Below are positions 1-9,238 of a stretch of DNA of 25,520 bases, one piece after another (positions within the stretch are counted from its first letter, which is position 1; each line of letters starts with the position of its first letter). Source of the DNA: CAYYGL01 sp964471235 (lineage in GTDB: Bacteria; Calditrichota; Calditrichia; RBG-13-44-9; J075); the NCBI GenBank assembly GCA_964471235.1, contig CAYYGL010000058.1, positions 1 to 25,520 on the forward strand, in the 5' to 3' direction. The notes beneath the pieces are model-generated. The model searched no databases and was not told where the DNA came from. It saw nothing but the letters and a program-made list of their open reading frames with translations. The position numbers and the translations under genes are program-made.

Positions 1-305
1 GCAAAACCGGTCTGTTCCCGCACATATTCCGCATCGGCTTTATCCACCGGTTCCTCTACAAGCTCCCCCAGATTTTCGGTATTCACCCGATTGATTCCGC
101 TGGCTATGACCAGCAAGGGAGTGTTGCTATGCCTTCCCCGGAAAATCAATGATTTGGCAATGTGTGCCACTTCGCAGCCAATGGCTTTGGCGGCATCGTT
201 GGCAGTTCGGGTGGATGCCGGTAGCTCCAAAACCTGAAATGGATACCCGAATTGGTGCAAGTACGCCTGCACTTTTTGGGCACGTGAGCTTAAATTGGAT
301 GACAT
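1..305 (-). CDS. YbaK/EbsC-family aminoacyl-tRNA deacylase, 3' end cut by window edge
   Basis: The frame reads leftward from an ATG at 305-303 and leaves the window after about 101 residues. Seen: the N-terminus MSSNLSSRAQKVQAYL, then FPFQVLELPAST-like, AAKAIGCEVAHIAKSLIFRG and LLVIASGINRVN segments, which match the YbaK/ProX-type editing domain. The family's known role is hydrolysis of mischarged aminoacyl-tRNA (for example Cys-tRNAPro), acting free in the cytoplasm. The lysine in AKSLIF is the position conserved in the family. An AGGAG Shine-Dalgarno sequence lies a few bases before the ATG and fixes the start. The gene is divergent from the tamB-like gene. The substrate cannot be told from this fragment. 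Confidence 0.85.
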   Translation of the reverse strand, partial: MSSNLSSRAQKVQAYLHQFGYPFQVLELPASTRTANDAAKAIGCEVAHIAKSLIFRGRHSNTPLLVIASGINRVNTENLGELVEEPVDKADAEYVREQTGF

Positions 306-474
306 GATCTCTCCTCTTTTTGCTGTTGCCGTATCTCTTTCGGAAATGATTCCGTTCGAATCAAACCTTGTTGAACCCTGCTTCCCCGTGGGGTAAAAAT
401 AAGAAATAGGACGATGGGCGATTCATATTCGTCGATACTCCTACTATGGGGAAGACAATAGTTATAATTAAATT

Positions 475-502
475 TTGATTGGCGCCACATATCGGTTAAA
501 TT
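475..502 (+). promoter_or_regulatory. Possible promoter for the tamB-like/Omp85 operon
   Basis: TTGATT at 475-480 and TAAATT at 497-502 are separated by 16 bases, in the 255-bp divergent region upstream of the ATG at 561. Only a motif match; the surrounding DNA is AT-rich, so chance occurrence is possible. Confidence 0.3.
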
Positions 503-560
503 TTTAAATCACTGAAGTTTGAGGAACCGTCGGACCTTGAACCATAGCGGAAAATAACAG

Positions 561-3500
561 ATGTTAAAACGCTTGAAAATTATCGTTCTGATCAGTTTGT
601 TGGTACTGGCAATTGTTATCGGAGCGATTCTTACCCTTTATACATACACCCCGGTATTTGACCGGGCAGTTCTCACTCTCGTTAACAAATATAGTTCGGA
701 TAACATTCATATCAAATTTAAAAAGCTGTCCGGTAATTTGTTGGGAACAGTCAGACTGGATGACCTGCTGATCACCACTGCGAATCAGGATACCATCCGC
801 ATCAATCGATTGGAAGCCGATTACTCCCTGATGGATATTCTGAACGAACGTTATCTAATCGACCGGATTTTGCTTTTTCAACCGCAGGTTAGATGGCATT
901 TTGCACCGGGAGACAGTACCTCCAACGCCCATTCGGAAAGGGTAGCGGTGGATTCCCTGCTCAGCCAATTTAACCTGGCTCAATTTCCCCACTTTGAATT
1001 AAAGCAGCTAATTATCAAAGATGGCGATATAAACCTGGAATACGCCGGGCAACAGGAGATAATCGAGGATGTCCAAATTGAGATTGCCGCCGAAATTACC
1101 GAACGCCGGGTAGCGGTGAAGCCGCGCTACATCCGGGCAGATTGGCAGAATCGGAATTTGCGGGTGGAAAACGTTTCCTTCAGTTTGCTGGGCAACAAGA
1201 AGCGGATTACCCTTAATCAATTGGAAGCAAAGATCCCCAATGCCACCCTTGTGGGTCATGGGGAGGTGGAGTTTGCACCCTCTTTCCGATTCCTGTTGTT
1301 TGCCGATACCAGCCGGATCGACGTTGCGGTTATCAAACGATTCCTGCCGGATTTTCCCTATCAACAGGGGTTTGTGAAAATTTACGGCTCTTTTATTGGC
1401 ACGATTGGAAGCTTCCAGGGCGATCTCTATTTAGGGGCAGTGTTAGATACGTTGAAGATACATCACTTCACCGCCAACTACCGCCGCCAGGAACAGCATT
1501 TCTTTTTTGACAACATCGATTTTGCTTCCAATTTCGGCACCATGCATGGCACCCTCCACCTGGCACCCGATGCCCATAACCATATTGATTTAACAGTCCG
1601 ACATCTGAATTTATATAAAGCCGGGGTGTTGAACGACAGCACCTTGATTAATGCCCGATTTAACCTGGATTTTAACACCTGGAACCTGGAGCAGTTTACC
1701 GGAAAAGGCGCCATGATATTTACCGACCTGCAATACGGCGCTGCTCATATAGATACGGTTCAACTTCGGATTTCCGCAAACCAGGGGAACTGGGAATTCT
1801 TACAGCCCTCCGAGGTAATATTTGCCAAAGATTCCCGTTTCCAGTTACAGGGCACCCTGACCAATGATAAAAACCTGGATGTTTCTCTGAGCACGGAACA
1901 GAATAACCTGGGCGCTCTGTTCCGCAGCCTCTCCATAGAAAACGCAAGCGGATCCGGTAGCTTATACCTTCATGTATTTGGGGATGTTAATGATCCCAAT
2001 GTAGAAGGGAATGTGGTAATTGACAGTATTTCTTCCGCAAACTCAGTTGTTTATGGGATTGATGGCGAATTGGTGATTGACAGCGCCATGACCCGGCGGA
2101 AAGGCACCTTTTCTTTGGAATTAGCCACCGGGTATGTGGGCAATATCTTTCTCACGAACGGGCAGGTCAAATCCCGGTTTACCAAAGATTATGTAGTGCT
2201 CGACCCCCTTCAATTTTACAGCGAAGAGAATTCTATCCGATTGAAAGGGGTGATTTACACTGAGGAAAATAGCTGGAGGGCTATTTTTTCCCGATTAAAA
2301 ATTAAATATGAAGATTATGTTTTGCAGAATGACAAACCGGTGTGGTTTATTTACCGGACCGATACCCTGTTTACCCGTTTTTTTTCTTTGCGCGCATCGG
2401 TTGATGAAAATGTGACCGCCAACGGCTTTATTGCTTTCAAAGGAAACAGCAATTTTTCTGTTGAAGCTCATCATCTCCAACTGGCGCCTATCAATCAGTA
2501 TCTTTATTGGGATAATACCCTTGCGGGGAAGCTTGACGCCCGAATGGATATGTACGGTACGCTTAGCAGACCCGACGTGGAGGTGATGGTGACCCTGGAA
2601 GACCTGGCTATCAATGAACATCCCCTGGGGAAATTGCAAACGGAAATTGTTTACCAGGACAGTATTGTTGCCGTTAACTTCCTGGATTTTGAGCGGGATT
2701 CCACCTCTTATGTCACCTTAAACGGTAGTGTGGATATCCGGTTACAGCAGGATAGCACTATCCAAAACCCGTTATTGAACACCCCCCTTGGCGTTAATGT
2801 GGTCATGTCGAACATCCGGCTGGAAGATTATGCGTTTCTATACCCAACCAATATCCCGGTACAGGGGAGTCTCTCCGGTCGAGTGGAATTGGAGGGAACG
2901 GTTGCCCACCCCACCGGCAATTGGAATTTCAGCGGGCGGAAGATTGAAGTGGGTGAGGATTATTTTCCGGAATTCAATGTGGATGGCAGGCTGAGCCCGG
3001 ACCGGATAACCATTGATTTAGCCCGGGTGAATTTTTTCAACACGGTGATATTGTTGAACGGCGAGAAACCAATTGTCTGGGACCCGGAAAATCCCGACAC
3101 CCTGTTAAGCGACAAATCGTTCCGGATGCGGGTGAAAATTGATGAGGACAGCTTAAATTTCCTTGCCGCTGTGAACCCGGAATTAGACCGTTTAATTGGT
3201 GAAATTCACATTTCCGGAGTTGTGGAAGGAGATTACGATGCACCACAGCTTTCCGAAACCCAAATTGAAGTAAAAGACGGCACCCTTTACCTGGCAAAGC
3301 TGGATAACAGCATCCAGAACATTGATTTAATTGCCCATCAGGAAGACACCCGTTTGCTGATTGATCGATTTAAAGCCCGGTCGCCGCGCTCATTTACCGG
3401 CGGCAGTTTCATCAAACGGTGGATACGTTCCCTGACCGGATTGTTGTTTTCCCGGAAAAAAACCGGCGATATCACCGGAAAGGGATGGATTGACTTAGCC

Positions 3501-4544
3501 GATATGTTCCGCCCCAAACTGAATTTACAGGTATCCATGAAAAATGCCTATTTCAATTATTTCCTGGAAAATACTGAGGTGGTCCTGAATACCAACAATT
3601 TGTATGTGCACGGTCGGGATACGATTTCGGTGGAAGGGGATATTACCGTTGTGGAAGGGGATGTGGAGTTCAGCTTCGCCGAATCGGAAAAAAATGTGCT
3701 CCTCTCCACGACGATCCGTGAACAGCCGCCCTTTCTCCGTTACGATCTCAATCTCGATATCCTGCCGAACTTTTATGTGCGGAGCAGCGAGACGTTCAAC
3801 AGTTTCAATATGAAATTATCCGGCAACCTGCGCGTCATTCAAGAGCCCCGCTCTTCCCTTGAAATGTATGGGTCACTGGAAACGGATGGAAAATATTTTA
3901 TCCAGGGAGAAGACTTTGAAATCCAGAATGGTAAGATTGATTTTGTGAATCCCAGTGAATTGCCGGAGGTTAACCTGTTTGCCCAGAAGCGAAAAAACAA
4001 CCTGGTGTTTAATTTGAACGTACGGGGAAAATTAAATGCCCCGGAAAAGGAAATAACGATTCAGGATGAGCAGGGGAACACCCTTTATTACCCGGATGTG
4101 AAGGACCAGATGGCGCTGCTGCTATTCGGGGTGACGTTCAACCAACTGAGCAGCAGTGCCGACTCGGTGCTGCTTTCCAAAGGAGAGCAGGTGATTACCC
4201 AGGCGGTTATCTCTGCCATCGAAAAAGAAGCCCGCACCTTTACCGGCTTGGACCAGGTTCGATTGGACACCCAGGAGAGTTTTTTCCGAAACCGGCTGAA
4301 CAAAACGCCTACCCTTTCCCTGGGCAAGTATCTGACGCCCAGGTTGTATCTGGAGTATAAAACCCAGCTGGCAGCTTCCGGGATAGCCAATATTCCCAAA
4401 CCGCAGCTATCCTGGGAGGCGGGAAACCAGATTTACCTGCTCTATCGTCTGAACCGCCGCTGGTCATTCTCAACCATTTTCCAAAAAACACAGGAAGGTA
4501 ATGACAAAATTCGTCTCGACATTAGTTGGCAGATTAATTTTTAG
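561..4544 (+). CDS. TamB-like translocation/assembly module protein (DUF490 C-terminal domain)
   Basis: A 1327-residue protein with a single N-terminal membrane anchor (about residues 5-29, IIVLISLLVLAIVIGAILTL) followed by a very long periplasmic region of repetitive beta-strand segments, alternating polar and hydrophobic residues as in AsmA/TamB/YdbH proteins. The C-terminal 350 or so residues, including the PDVKDQMALLLFGVTFNQ stretch and the terminal LSWEAGNQ...DISWQINF strands, match the TamB (DUF490) domain. Known family role: an inner-membrane-anchored protein that spans the periplasm, works with an Omp85 partner in inserting outer-membrane proteins, and is implicated in phospholipid transport. 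The next gene is an Omp85 protein overlapping by 44 bp, which strongly suggests translational coupling and one complex. Length is in the usual range (about 1250-1500). The ribosome binding site before the ATG is weak (GCGGAAAA). Confidence 0.88.
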   Translation: MLKRLKIIVLISLLVLAIVIGAILTLYTYTPVFDRAVLTLVNKYSSDNIHIKFKKLSGNLLGTVRLDDLLITTANQDTIRINRLEADYSLMDILNERYLIDRILLFQPQVRWHFAPGDSTSNAHSERVAVDSLLSQFNLAQFPHFELKQLIIKDGDINLEYAGQQEIIEDVQIEIAAEITERRVAVKPRYIRADWQNRNLRVENVSFSLLGNKKRITLNQLEAKIPNATLVGHGEVEFAPSFRFLLFADTSRIDVAVIKRFLPDFPYQQGFVKIYGSFIGTIGSFQGDLYLGAVLDTLKIHHFTANYRRQEQHFFFDNIDFASNFGTMHGTLHLAPDAHNHIDLTVRHLNLYKAGVLNDSTLINARFNLDFNTWNLEQFTGKGAMIFTDLQYGAAHIDTVQLRISANQGNWEFLQPSEVIFAKDSRFQLQGTLTNDKNLDVSLSTEQNNLGALFRSLSIENASGSGSLYLHVFGDVNDPNVEGNVVIDSISSANSVVYGIDGELVIDSAMTRRKGTFSLELATGYVGNIFLTNGQVKSRFTKDYVVLDPLQFYSEENSIRLKGVIYTEENSWRAIFSRLKIKYEDYVLQNDKPVWFIYRTDTLFTRFFSLRASVDENVTANGFIAFKGNSNFSVEAHHLQLAPINQYLYWDNTLAGKLDARMDMYGTLSRPDVEVMVTLEDLAINEHPLGKLQTEIVYQDSIVAVNFLDFERDSTSYVTLNGSVDIRLQQDSTIQNPLLNTPLGVNVVMSNIRLEDYAFLYPTNIPVQGSLSGRVELEGTVAHPTGNWNFSGRKIEVGEDYFPEFNVDGRLSPDRITIDLARVNFFNTVILLNGEKPIVWDPENPDTLLSDKSFRMRVKIDEDSLNFLAAVNPELDRLIGEIHISGVVEGDYDAPQLSETQIEVKDGTLYLAKLDNSIQNIDLIAHQEDTRLLIDRFKARSPRSFTGGSFIKRWIRSLTGLLFSRKKTGDITGKGWIDLADMFRPKLNLQVSMKNAYFNYFLENTEVVLNTNNLYVHGRDTISVEGDITVVEGDVEFSFAESEKNVLLSTTIREQPPFLRYDLNLDILPNFYVRSSETFNSFNMKLSGNLRVIQEPRSSLEMYGSLETDGKYFIQGEDFEIQNGKIDFVNPSELPEVNLFAQKRKNNLVFNLNVRGKLNAPEKEITIQDEQGNTLYYPDVKDQMALLLFGVTFNQLSSSADSVLLSKGEQVITQAVISAIEKEARTFTGLDQVRLDTQESFFRNRLNKTPTLSLGKYLTPRLYLEYKTQLAASGIANIPKPQLSWEAGNQIYLLYRLNRRWSFSTIFQKTQEGNDKIRLDISWQINF

Positions 4545-6408
4545 TTGGTTTATGGTGCTCTGCTTCGGGGTAATGGTGGTTTTCCCTCTTTATGCCAGAA
4601 CCAATCTTAAGGTCTCCCGAATTAACTTCACCGGGAATCTACGCATTCCGGAGAAGTCTTTAAAGCCGTTGTTAAAATCGCGGGAAGGCAAACCTTTCAA
4701 TCCCCGCTTCTTAAAATTAGATGAAATCCTGCTCAAAAATTATTACCACTTGAACGGGTTTTTGGATGTCTTTGTTCATGCCTCCTTCACCAAAAAAGCG
4801 AACCGGGTGACAATCTCTTACGAAATTCGGGAGGGGATTCGATACTACCTTAAAGAACTCCGTTTTACCGGCAATACCCTGTTATCCGATGCGCAGATAC
4901 GGTCGTTTTTCAATATTCGTGATGGAGATGTTTTTAAACGTCCTGCCATTGATGAGGGGCTGAACAAAACCGAGGCGTTCTACCAGAATCGTGGAAAGCC
5001 GTATGTCTTATTTTCGGAGAGCAAAACGGTTGTCAACGATTCATTGATTTCCCTGACCATCTTTGTTTCGGAAGGGCAAACCGTTCGTATTGCCGAGATA
5101 ATTTACACCGGGATGAAGTTGGTGAAACGGTTTTTGCTGAGACGTGAGATGGAAATTAAAACCGGTGATTTATATTCCCGGGAAAAAATAGAAGCTTCCC
5201 AGCGAAACTTATATACCACCGGTTTGTTTAGCTCGGTGAATTACCGGGTCGTTCCCCTGCCGGCGGATCCCTCAAAAGTAAAATTGGTCTGGATTTTAAC
5301 GGAGAAAAAACCCATGTGGATAGGGCTCCGGTTCGGGGTGAGCTACGAAAGCGGTGAGTATATCGGGAATGTCACCACGTTCGATTTTACGGCAGAGGGC
5401 GGGCATCGCAACCTTTTCGGTACCGCCAGAAGCATATCATTGAAGTTTGTGCCCTCTGTTTACTTTGGTCGGACCCTGGGCAATCCCAAACGCCGGTTGA
5501 TTAATCCCCGAAATGAATACAGCTTTACTTATGTGGAGCCCTGGCTGCTGAATACCCGCACCCCCGGTATCGTTAATATTTCGTATTCCCAACAAGAACC
5601 CCCGGTTTCCCGGGAAAAACTCCAGATATTTTCCACCTCTTTTCGCATTCATCATAAATTTAAAAATGCCTGGGCATATACCGCGGCTCTTTCTTTCCAG
5701 AAGGTTTCCACCCCCTCGGATTCCATCCTCAATGTCATCTCCCAGGGACAGGACCTGATATACGCCCTTACGGTAGTACCGTTAAAAGATCGGCGTGACA
5801 ATTTACTGATGCCCCAAAGGGGGTCTTTGACCGAATTTCGCAACCGATTTGTTTATTCAACCAGCCCGGCGACGGTGATGGGAAGGGACACTCTTTTTAC
5901 CAATATTTTTTATAAATTGGTGTTTCAGTGGAGTCGTTACCAGGCATTTAAATTTCAGCGGAAATGGGTCTTAGCCTCCCGGTTTCGAATCGGCGGGATA
6001 ATCGAGTTGAATGGACGGCAGCCCATTCGACAATTGCCAATTACCGAATTGTTTTACCTGGGCGGAACTTCCACCGTTCGGGGATATGCCGAACAGTCAA
6101 TTGGCGGACGGTATAGCAACGGCATTCCGATTGGCGGGAAATACGTTTTATTGGGGAATGTGGAATTGCGGATACCTCTCTTCTGGCTGTTGATGGCGGA
6201 GGTGTTTACCGACGCCGGGAATTTATGGCAGGGAGTCGAAGATATCCGTTCCTTCTCTCTAAAAATAGGCAGCGGAGCCGGGCTGGCAATCGTTACCCCC
6301 TTCGGACCCATCCGTTTTGACTACGGTGTTAAATGGTTTCGACAGACAATTAACGGCAAGAAAGAGTCTCCCGGAGAATTTCATGTGGGGATTTCATTTG
6401 CATTTTAA
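4501..6408 (+). CDS. BamA/TamA-family (Omp85) outer-membrane protein with POTRA domains
   Basis: 635 residues. A signal peptide (hydrophobic stretch at about 12-30, likely cleavage after LYA at about 32) precedes three POTRA-like domains (about 36-105, 107-181, 185-265; note the repeated ITFTGN/LRFTGN/IIYTGM starts) and a C-terminal beta-barrel (about 270-635). The barrel carries the Omp85 VRGY motif in LGGTSTVRGYAEQS and ends in phenylalanine (HVGISFAF), the usual signal for barrel assembly. Three POTRAs and the overlap with the tamB-like gene favour a TamA-like partner over the main BamA, which normally has five POTRAs. The start at 4501 lies inside the upstream gene and is supported by the signal peptide that begins there. 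Role: outer-membrane protein insertion or translocation. Confidence 0.9.
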   Translation: MTKFVSTLVGRLIFSWFMVLCFGVMVVFPLYARTNLKVSRINFTGNLRIPEKSLKPLLKSREGKPFNPRFLKLDEILLKNYYHLNGFLDVFVHASFTKKANRVTISYEIREGIRYYLKELRFTGNTLLSDAQIRSFFNIRDGDVFKRPAIDEGLNKTEAFYQNRGKPYVLFSESKTVVNDSLISLTIFVSEGQTVRIAEIIYTGMKLVKRFLLRREMEIKTGDLYSREKIEASQRNLYTTGLFSSVNYRVVPLPADPSKVKLVWILTEKKPMWIGLRFGVSYESGEYIGNVTTFDFTAEGGHRNLFGTARSISLKFVPSVYFGRTLGNPKRRLINPRNEYSFTYVEPWLLNTRTPGIVNISYSQQEPPVSREKLQIFSTSFRIHHKFKNAWAYTAALSFQKVSTPSDSILNVISQGQDLIYALTVVPLKDRRDNLLMPQRGSLTEFRNRFVYSTSPATVMGRDTLFTNIFYKLVFQWSRYQAFKFQRKWVLASRFRIGGIIELNGRQPIRQLPITELFYLGGTSTVRGYAEQSIGGRYSNGIPIGGKYVLLGNVELRIPLFWLLMAEVFTDAGNLWQGVEDIRSFSLKIGSGAGLAIVTPFGPIRFDYGVKWFRQTINGKKESPGEFHVGISFAF

Positions 6409-6435
6409 ATTTTTGTAACGACTCCGGTTGTTATA

Positions 6436-6481
6436 CTGCAACGTTCGCAACGAACAGATGTTTATCTCTTTCACGTTGCAG
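6436..6481. repeat. Nested inverted repeats downstream of the Omp85 gene
   Basis: CTGCAACG at 6436-6443 is the perfect reverse complement of CGTTGCAG at 6474-6481. Inside it, GTTCG-CAA-CGAAC at 6443-6455 is a second 13-bp interrupted palindrome. No T-tract follows, so a rho-independent terminator is not supported; a structured 3' end is possible. Confidence 0.4.
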
Positions 6482-6680
6482 CCGTCGCGTATCCGCTGCG
6501 ATCATTGCGGTAACGAAAAAGTTTTGATGACAAAAACAGATTTCTACCGGAACTCTTTCTTATCTACGTTCGAAATAGCTACTACCTGAGTAGTCACAAA
6601 TTTTTAATGTGTGAAGCGGGAAACCCAAAAGGTGTCTAAACCGCTTATGATACCCTGTACACAATACCTCATTCGTCACC

Positions 6681-7661
6681 ATGTCATACTTTCCGGTAAA
6701 ATTTGGCATCATTGGCTGCGGCGCTCATGCGGAGCGGCGCTACCTGCCGCTTTTAAGCAGGGATGGCACATTCACTACCTTAACCGCCATCCATCGCCGC
6801 AGGAAAGAACGGCTGTTGGAATTGCAACACAAATGGAAGATTCCCCGGGTATATACTTCACCGGAAGCGTTGGTGAATGATCCGGAAGTGGATGTGGTCA
6901 TCGTTTCGTCACCGCCGGGTTTGCATAAGGAACATGTATGCCTGGCAGCCCGGGCAAAAAGGGATGTGTTAGTGGAAAAACCGTTTGCTGCGAATTTAAA
7001 CGATGCGCAAGAAATGATGGATTGCAGTGAACGGGAAGTCGTGTCGCTTTATGTCGGGTTTTCCATGCGCCATTGTCGGGTGATCCAAAAAATTTACCGG
7101 ATGCTTGAACGGGGTGTTATCGGTCGGCTGCGGCATATCGAAAGCTGTTTCACCCTGTTTGCTTCCCGGGCAAATCGAAGTTGGTTGAGCGACCCCCGGG
7201 TTGCCGGCGGCGGAGCAGTTGCCGATTTGGGCTCCCACCTGCTGGATTTGATGCACTATTTTCATCCCTACCCGGTAAAACAGGTGAACGCCATTTTACA
7301 ACCGCCTTTTTCCGCACGGCAAATCGAGCGGCAGGCGACGGTCAATCTGGAATTTGAAAAAGGGGTCACCGCCCAGTTATTTGTCTCTTTTCGACTGCCG
7401 CGCCATAAATCGCTGACGTTGTATGGCAGCCGGGGCAAAATTTATGTGGAAAATTTTTCGGAAATTAATCAAGAAGTTATTATCTTCCTGACTCGAAAAG
7501 GGGTAACCGAAACAATACCGGTTAAAAATGATAATCATTTTTCCACCATGCTGTTTACCATCGCCATGGTGCATTGTGATGAGATGGATGCCCAGGCAAT
7601 GTCCTGGGATGGCGTCTTTAACCAGGAATTAATTGAACGGATTTACCGCGGGGGAATGTAA
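6681..7661 (+). CDS. Gfo/Idh/MocA-family NAD(P)-dependent oxidoreductase
   Basis: 326 residues. The N-terminal Rossmann fold begins KFGIIGCGAHAERRYLPLL (glycine-rich dinucleotide-binding loop at about residues 8-13), followed by VDVVIVSSPPGLHKEH and the family's VEKPFA motif (EKP lysine). The C-terminal alpha/beta domain contains GGGAVADLGSHLLDLMHYF, whose Asp and His are in the usual catalytic/substrate region. Family members oxidise or reduce sugars, inositols or related polyols with NAD(P) in the cytosol; the substrate cannot be assigned. No clear Shine-Dalgarno sequence is seen before the ATG at 6681. It begins a run of three same-strand genes, but nothing ties it functionally to them. 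Confidence 0.88.
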   Translation: MSYFPVKFGIIGCGAHAERRYLPLLSRDGTFTTLTAIHRRRKERLLELQHKWKIPRVYTSPEALVNDPEVDVVIVSSPPGLHKEHVCLAARAKRDVLVEKPFAANLNDAQEMMDCSEREVVSLYVGFSMRHCRVIQKIYRMLERGVIGRLRHIESCFTLFASRANRSWLSDPRVAGGGAVADLGSHLLDLMHYFHPYPVKQVNAILQPPFSARQIERQATVNLEFEKGVTAQLFVSFRLPRHKSLTLYGSRGKIYVENFSEINQEVIIFLTRKGVTETIPVKNDNHFSTMLFTIAMVHCDEMDAQAMSWDGVFNQELIERIYRGGM

Positions 7662-7711
7662 ACCGCGAGAATGATTCAGCACCTTGTTCACATGAAACAG
7701 AAGGAGACATT

Positions 7712-8521
7712 ATGAGTGCAGGAGGAAAAGAACCGGATGTTAAATATGCATTGATTCTGGGAAGCAGCAGCGGTTTTGGCGCTGCTACCGGTTTAAGATT
7801 GGCGCAGGAGGGCTACCATATTTTCGGCGTGCATCTGGACCGCAAAGCTGCCATGCCACAGGTTGAGGAACTGATAAATAAAATGAAATCATTTGGCAGC
7901 GAGGTGGTGTTTTATAATGCCAACGCCTCGGATGAAGAAAAACGTCAGGAAATCGTGGCGGATATCCGCCAGCGTATTCCCGGAGACAGCTATTTGAAAG
8001 TACTGATGCACAGCCTTGCCTTTGGCACCCTGAAGCTGTTTATCGATAAAGAACCGGCAAAAATGTTAACCAAATCGAATATGGTAATGACGATGGATGT
8101 GATGGCGCATTCGTTGGTCTACTGGGCACAGGAGTTATATAAAAATAATCTGCTGGGATTCGGCTCTCGTATCTTTGCCATGACCAGCCACGGCAGCAAT
8201 ACCGTGGTGCCCTACTACGGGGCGGTCTCTGCCGCAAAGGCAGCCCTGGAAGCCCACATTCGACAACTGGCATTGGAACTGGGCGACATCGGCACCACCG
8301 CCAATGCCATTAAAGCCGGGGTCACCAACACCCCGGCGTTACAGAAAATTCCCGGGCACGAGCGGATGATCGAAGCCGCCACCCATCGCAATCCCGCCGG
8401 GCGGTTAACCACCCCGGAGGATGTTGCCAATGCCATCACAGCTTTGTGCAGCATGAATTGCCAGTGGATCAACGGCGATGTGATCGCTGTGGATAACGGT
8501 GAATCGGTAATGGACCGCTAA
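7712..8521 (+). CDS. Enoyl-ACP reductase-like SDR (FabI/FabL type)
   Basis: 269 residues, short-chain dehydrogenase fold. The cofactor loop is GSSSGFG (17-23). The active site reads PYYGAVSAAKAAL, giving Tyr169-x6-Lys176. This Y-x6-K spacing is typical of enoyl-ACP reductases of the FabI/FabL group rather than the Y-x3-K of ordinary SDRs. Expected reaction: NAD(P)H-dependent reduction of trans-2-enoyl-ACP, the last step of each fatty-acid elongation cycle. An AGGAGA site sits just before the ATG. It follows the Gfo/Idh gene by 50 bp. FabL-like is the closest match by length and loop pattern, but a divergent SDR acting on another enoyl substrate cannot be excluded. Confidence 0.8.
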   Translation: MSAGGKEPDVKYALILGSSSGFGAATGLRLAQEGYHIFGVHLDRKAAMPQVEELINKMKSFGSEVVFYNANASDEEKRQEIVADIRQRIPGDSYLKVLMHSLAFGTLKLFIDKEPAKMLTKSNMVMTMDVMAHSLVYWAQELYKNNLLGFGSRIFAMTSHGSNTVVPYYGAVSAAKAALEAHIRQLALELGDIGTTANAIKAGVTNTPALQKIPGHERMIEAATHRNPAGRLTTPEDVANAITALCSMNCQWINGDVIAVDNGESVMDR

Positions 8522-8549
8522 ATAACAAGTAAGGGGTTTAAAGGAGAGG

Positions 8550-8588
8550 GTAGGGGAGACATTCTGTCGTCCTCCCCAATCTCCCTAC
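8550..8588 (+). terminator. Possible hairpin downstream of the reductase gene
   Basis: GTAGGGGAGA at 8550-8559 can pair with TCTCCCTAC at 8580-8588 with one bulge, and GGGGAG at 8553-8558 alternatively pairs with CTCCCC at 8572-8577. There is no T-tract, so it may be a weak or factor-dependent stop or just a GC-rich hairpin. Confidence 0.3.
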
Positions 8589-8630
8589 TTCCAAATATCC
8601 CGAATAGGCCAATCCCCAACAACCGGTGAG

Positions 8631-9218
8631 ATGATGAGGAGAGAACGCTCCAAACCGCGGGTCATCATTGATGTGGATGGCGTGCTGCGTGATTTTGTCG
8701 CCAGTTTAAAAGAGATTTACCGCCGGGAGTTCCCGGAACATGAGATCAAACCGGTTACCTCCCACAATTTGGAAGAATTTTTTCCCATTGGGAAAGAGAT
8801 ATATGAATTTATGGACAACCTCCATGCCTGGGAGATTCTGGAAAACGCTCCGGCATACCCGGGAGCCGTAGAGGCGCTTCAACGCTGGGAGAATGATTTT
8901 GAAATCGTTATTGCCACTGCCCAGCCGCCCGAGGGGCGCGCGCCAACCTTAGCCTGGCTGGCAAAGCATCGGGTACCCACCAACGAGATTCACATTACCT
9001 TTGATAAACAAAAAATTGATGGGGTCGCCCTGTTAGACGATTTTATTGACAACCTGGAAAAATTTGAAGCCACCGGAAGACTGGCGGTCTGTTTGGAACA
9101 GCCCTGGAATCAAAAATGGACCGGTCTCCGGGTTTCCAGTGTAGATGAATTTTTCAGTTTGATATCTGACTACCTGAGAAGGGAGGCGGATTTTGATGAA
9201 GGAATTTTGCTGGCGTGA
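8631..9218 (+). CDS. HAD-superfamily 5'-nucleotidase-like phosphatase (NT5C-like)
   Basis: 195 residues. HAD motif I is IIDVDGVLRDF (Asp14 nucleophile, Asp16 acid/base). Motif II is in FEIVIATAQ (Thr after IA), and motif IV is the acidic pair in VALLDDFIDNL. Length and the placement of a helical cap between motifs I and II fit the cytosolic 5'(3')-deoxyribonucleotidase family, which dephosphorylates (deoxy)nucleoside monophosphates. The motif II to IV segment is compatible, but substrate identity is inference. ATG codons at 8631 and 8634 are adjacent and both possible. It ends 20 bp from the convergent MFS gene. Confidence 0.75.
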   Translation: MMRRERSKPRVIIDVDGVLRDFVASLKEIYRREFPEHEIKPVTSHNLEEFFPIGKEIYEFMDNLHAWEILENAPAYPGAVEALQRWENDFEIVIATAQPPEGRAPTLAWLAKHRVPTNEIHITFDKQKIDGVALLDDFIDNLEKFEATGRLAVCLEQPWNQKWTGLRVSSVDEFFSLISDYLRREADFDEGILLA

Positions 9219-9238
9219 GTTTTTACGGTAGTAACTCC

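Noticed and set aside
290..490. Leftward 66-codon open frame in the ybaK/tamB divergent region
   Set aside because: It overlaps the start of the YbaK-type gene out of frame, has no family match and no ribosome binding site.
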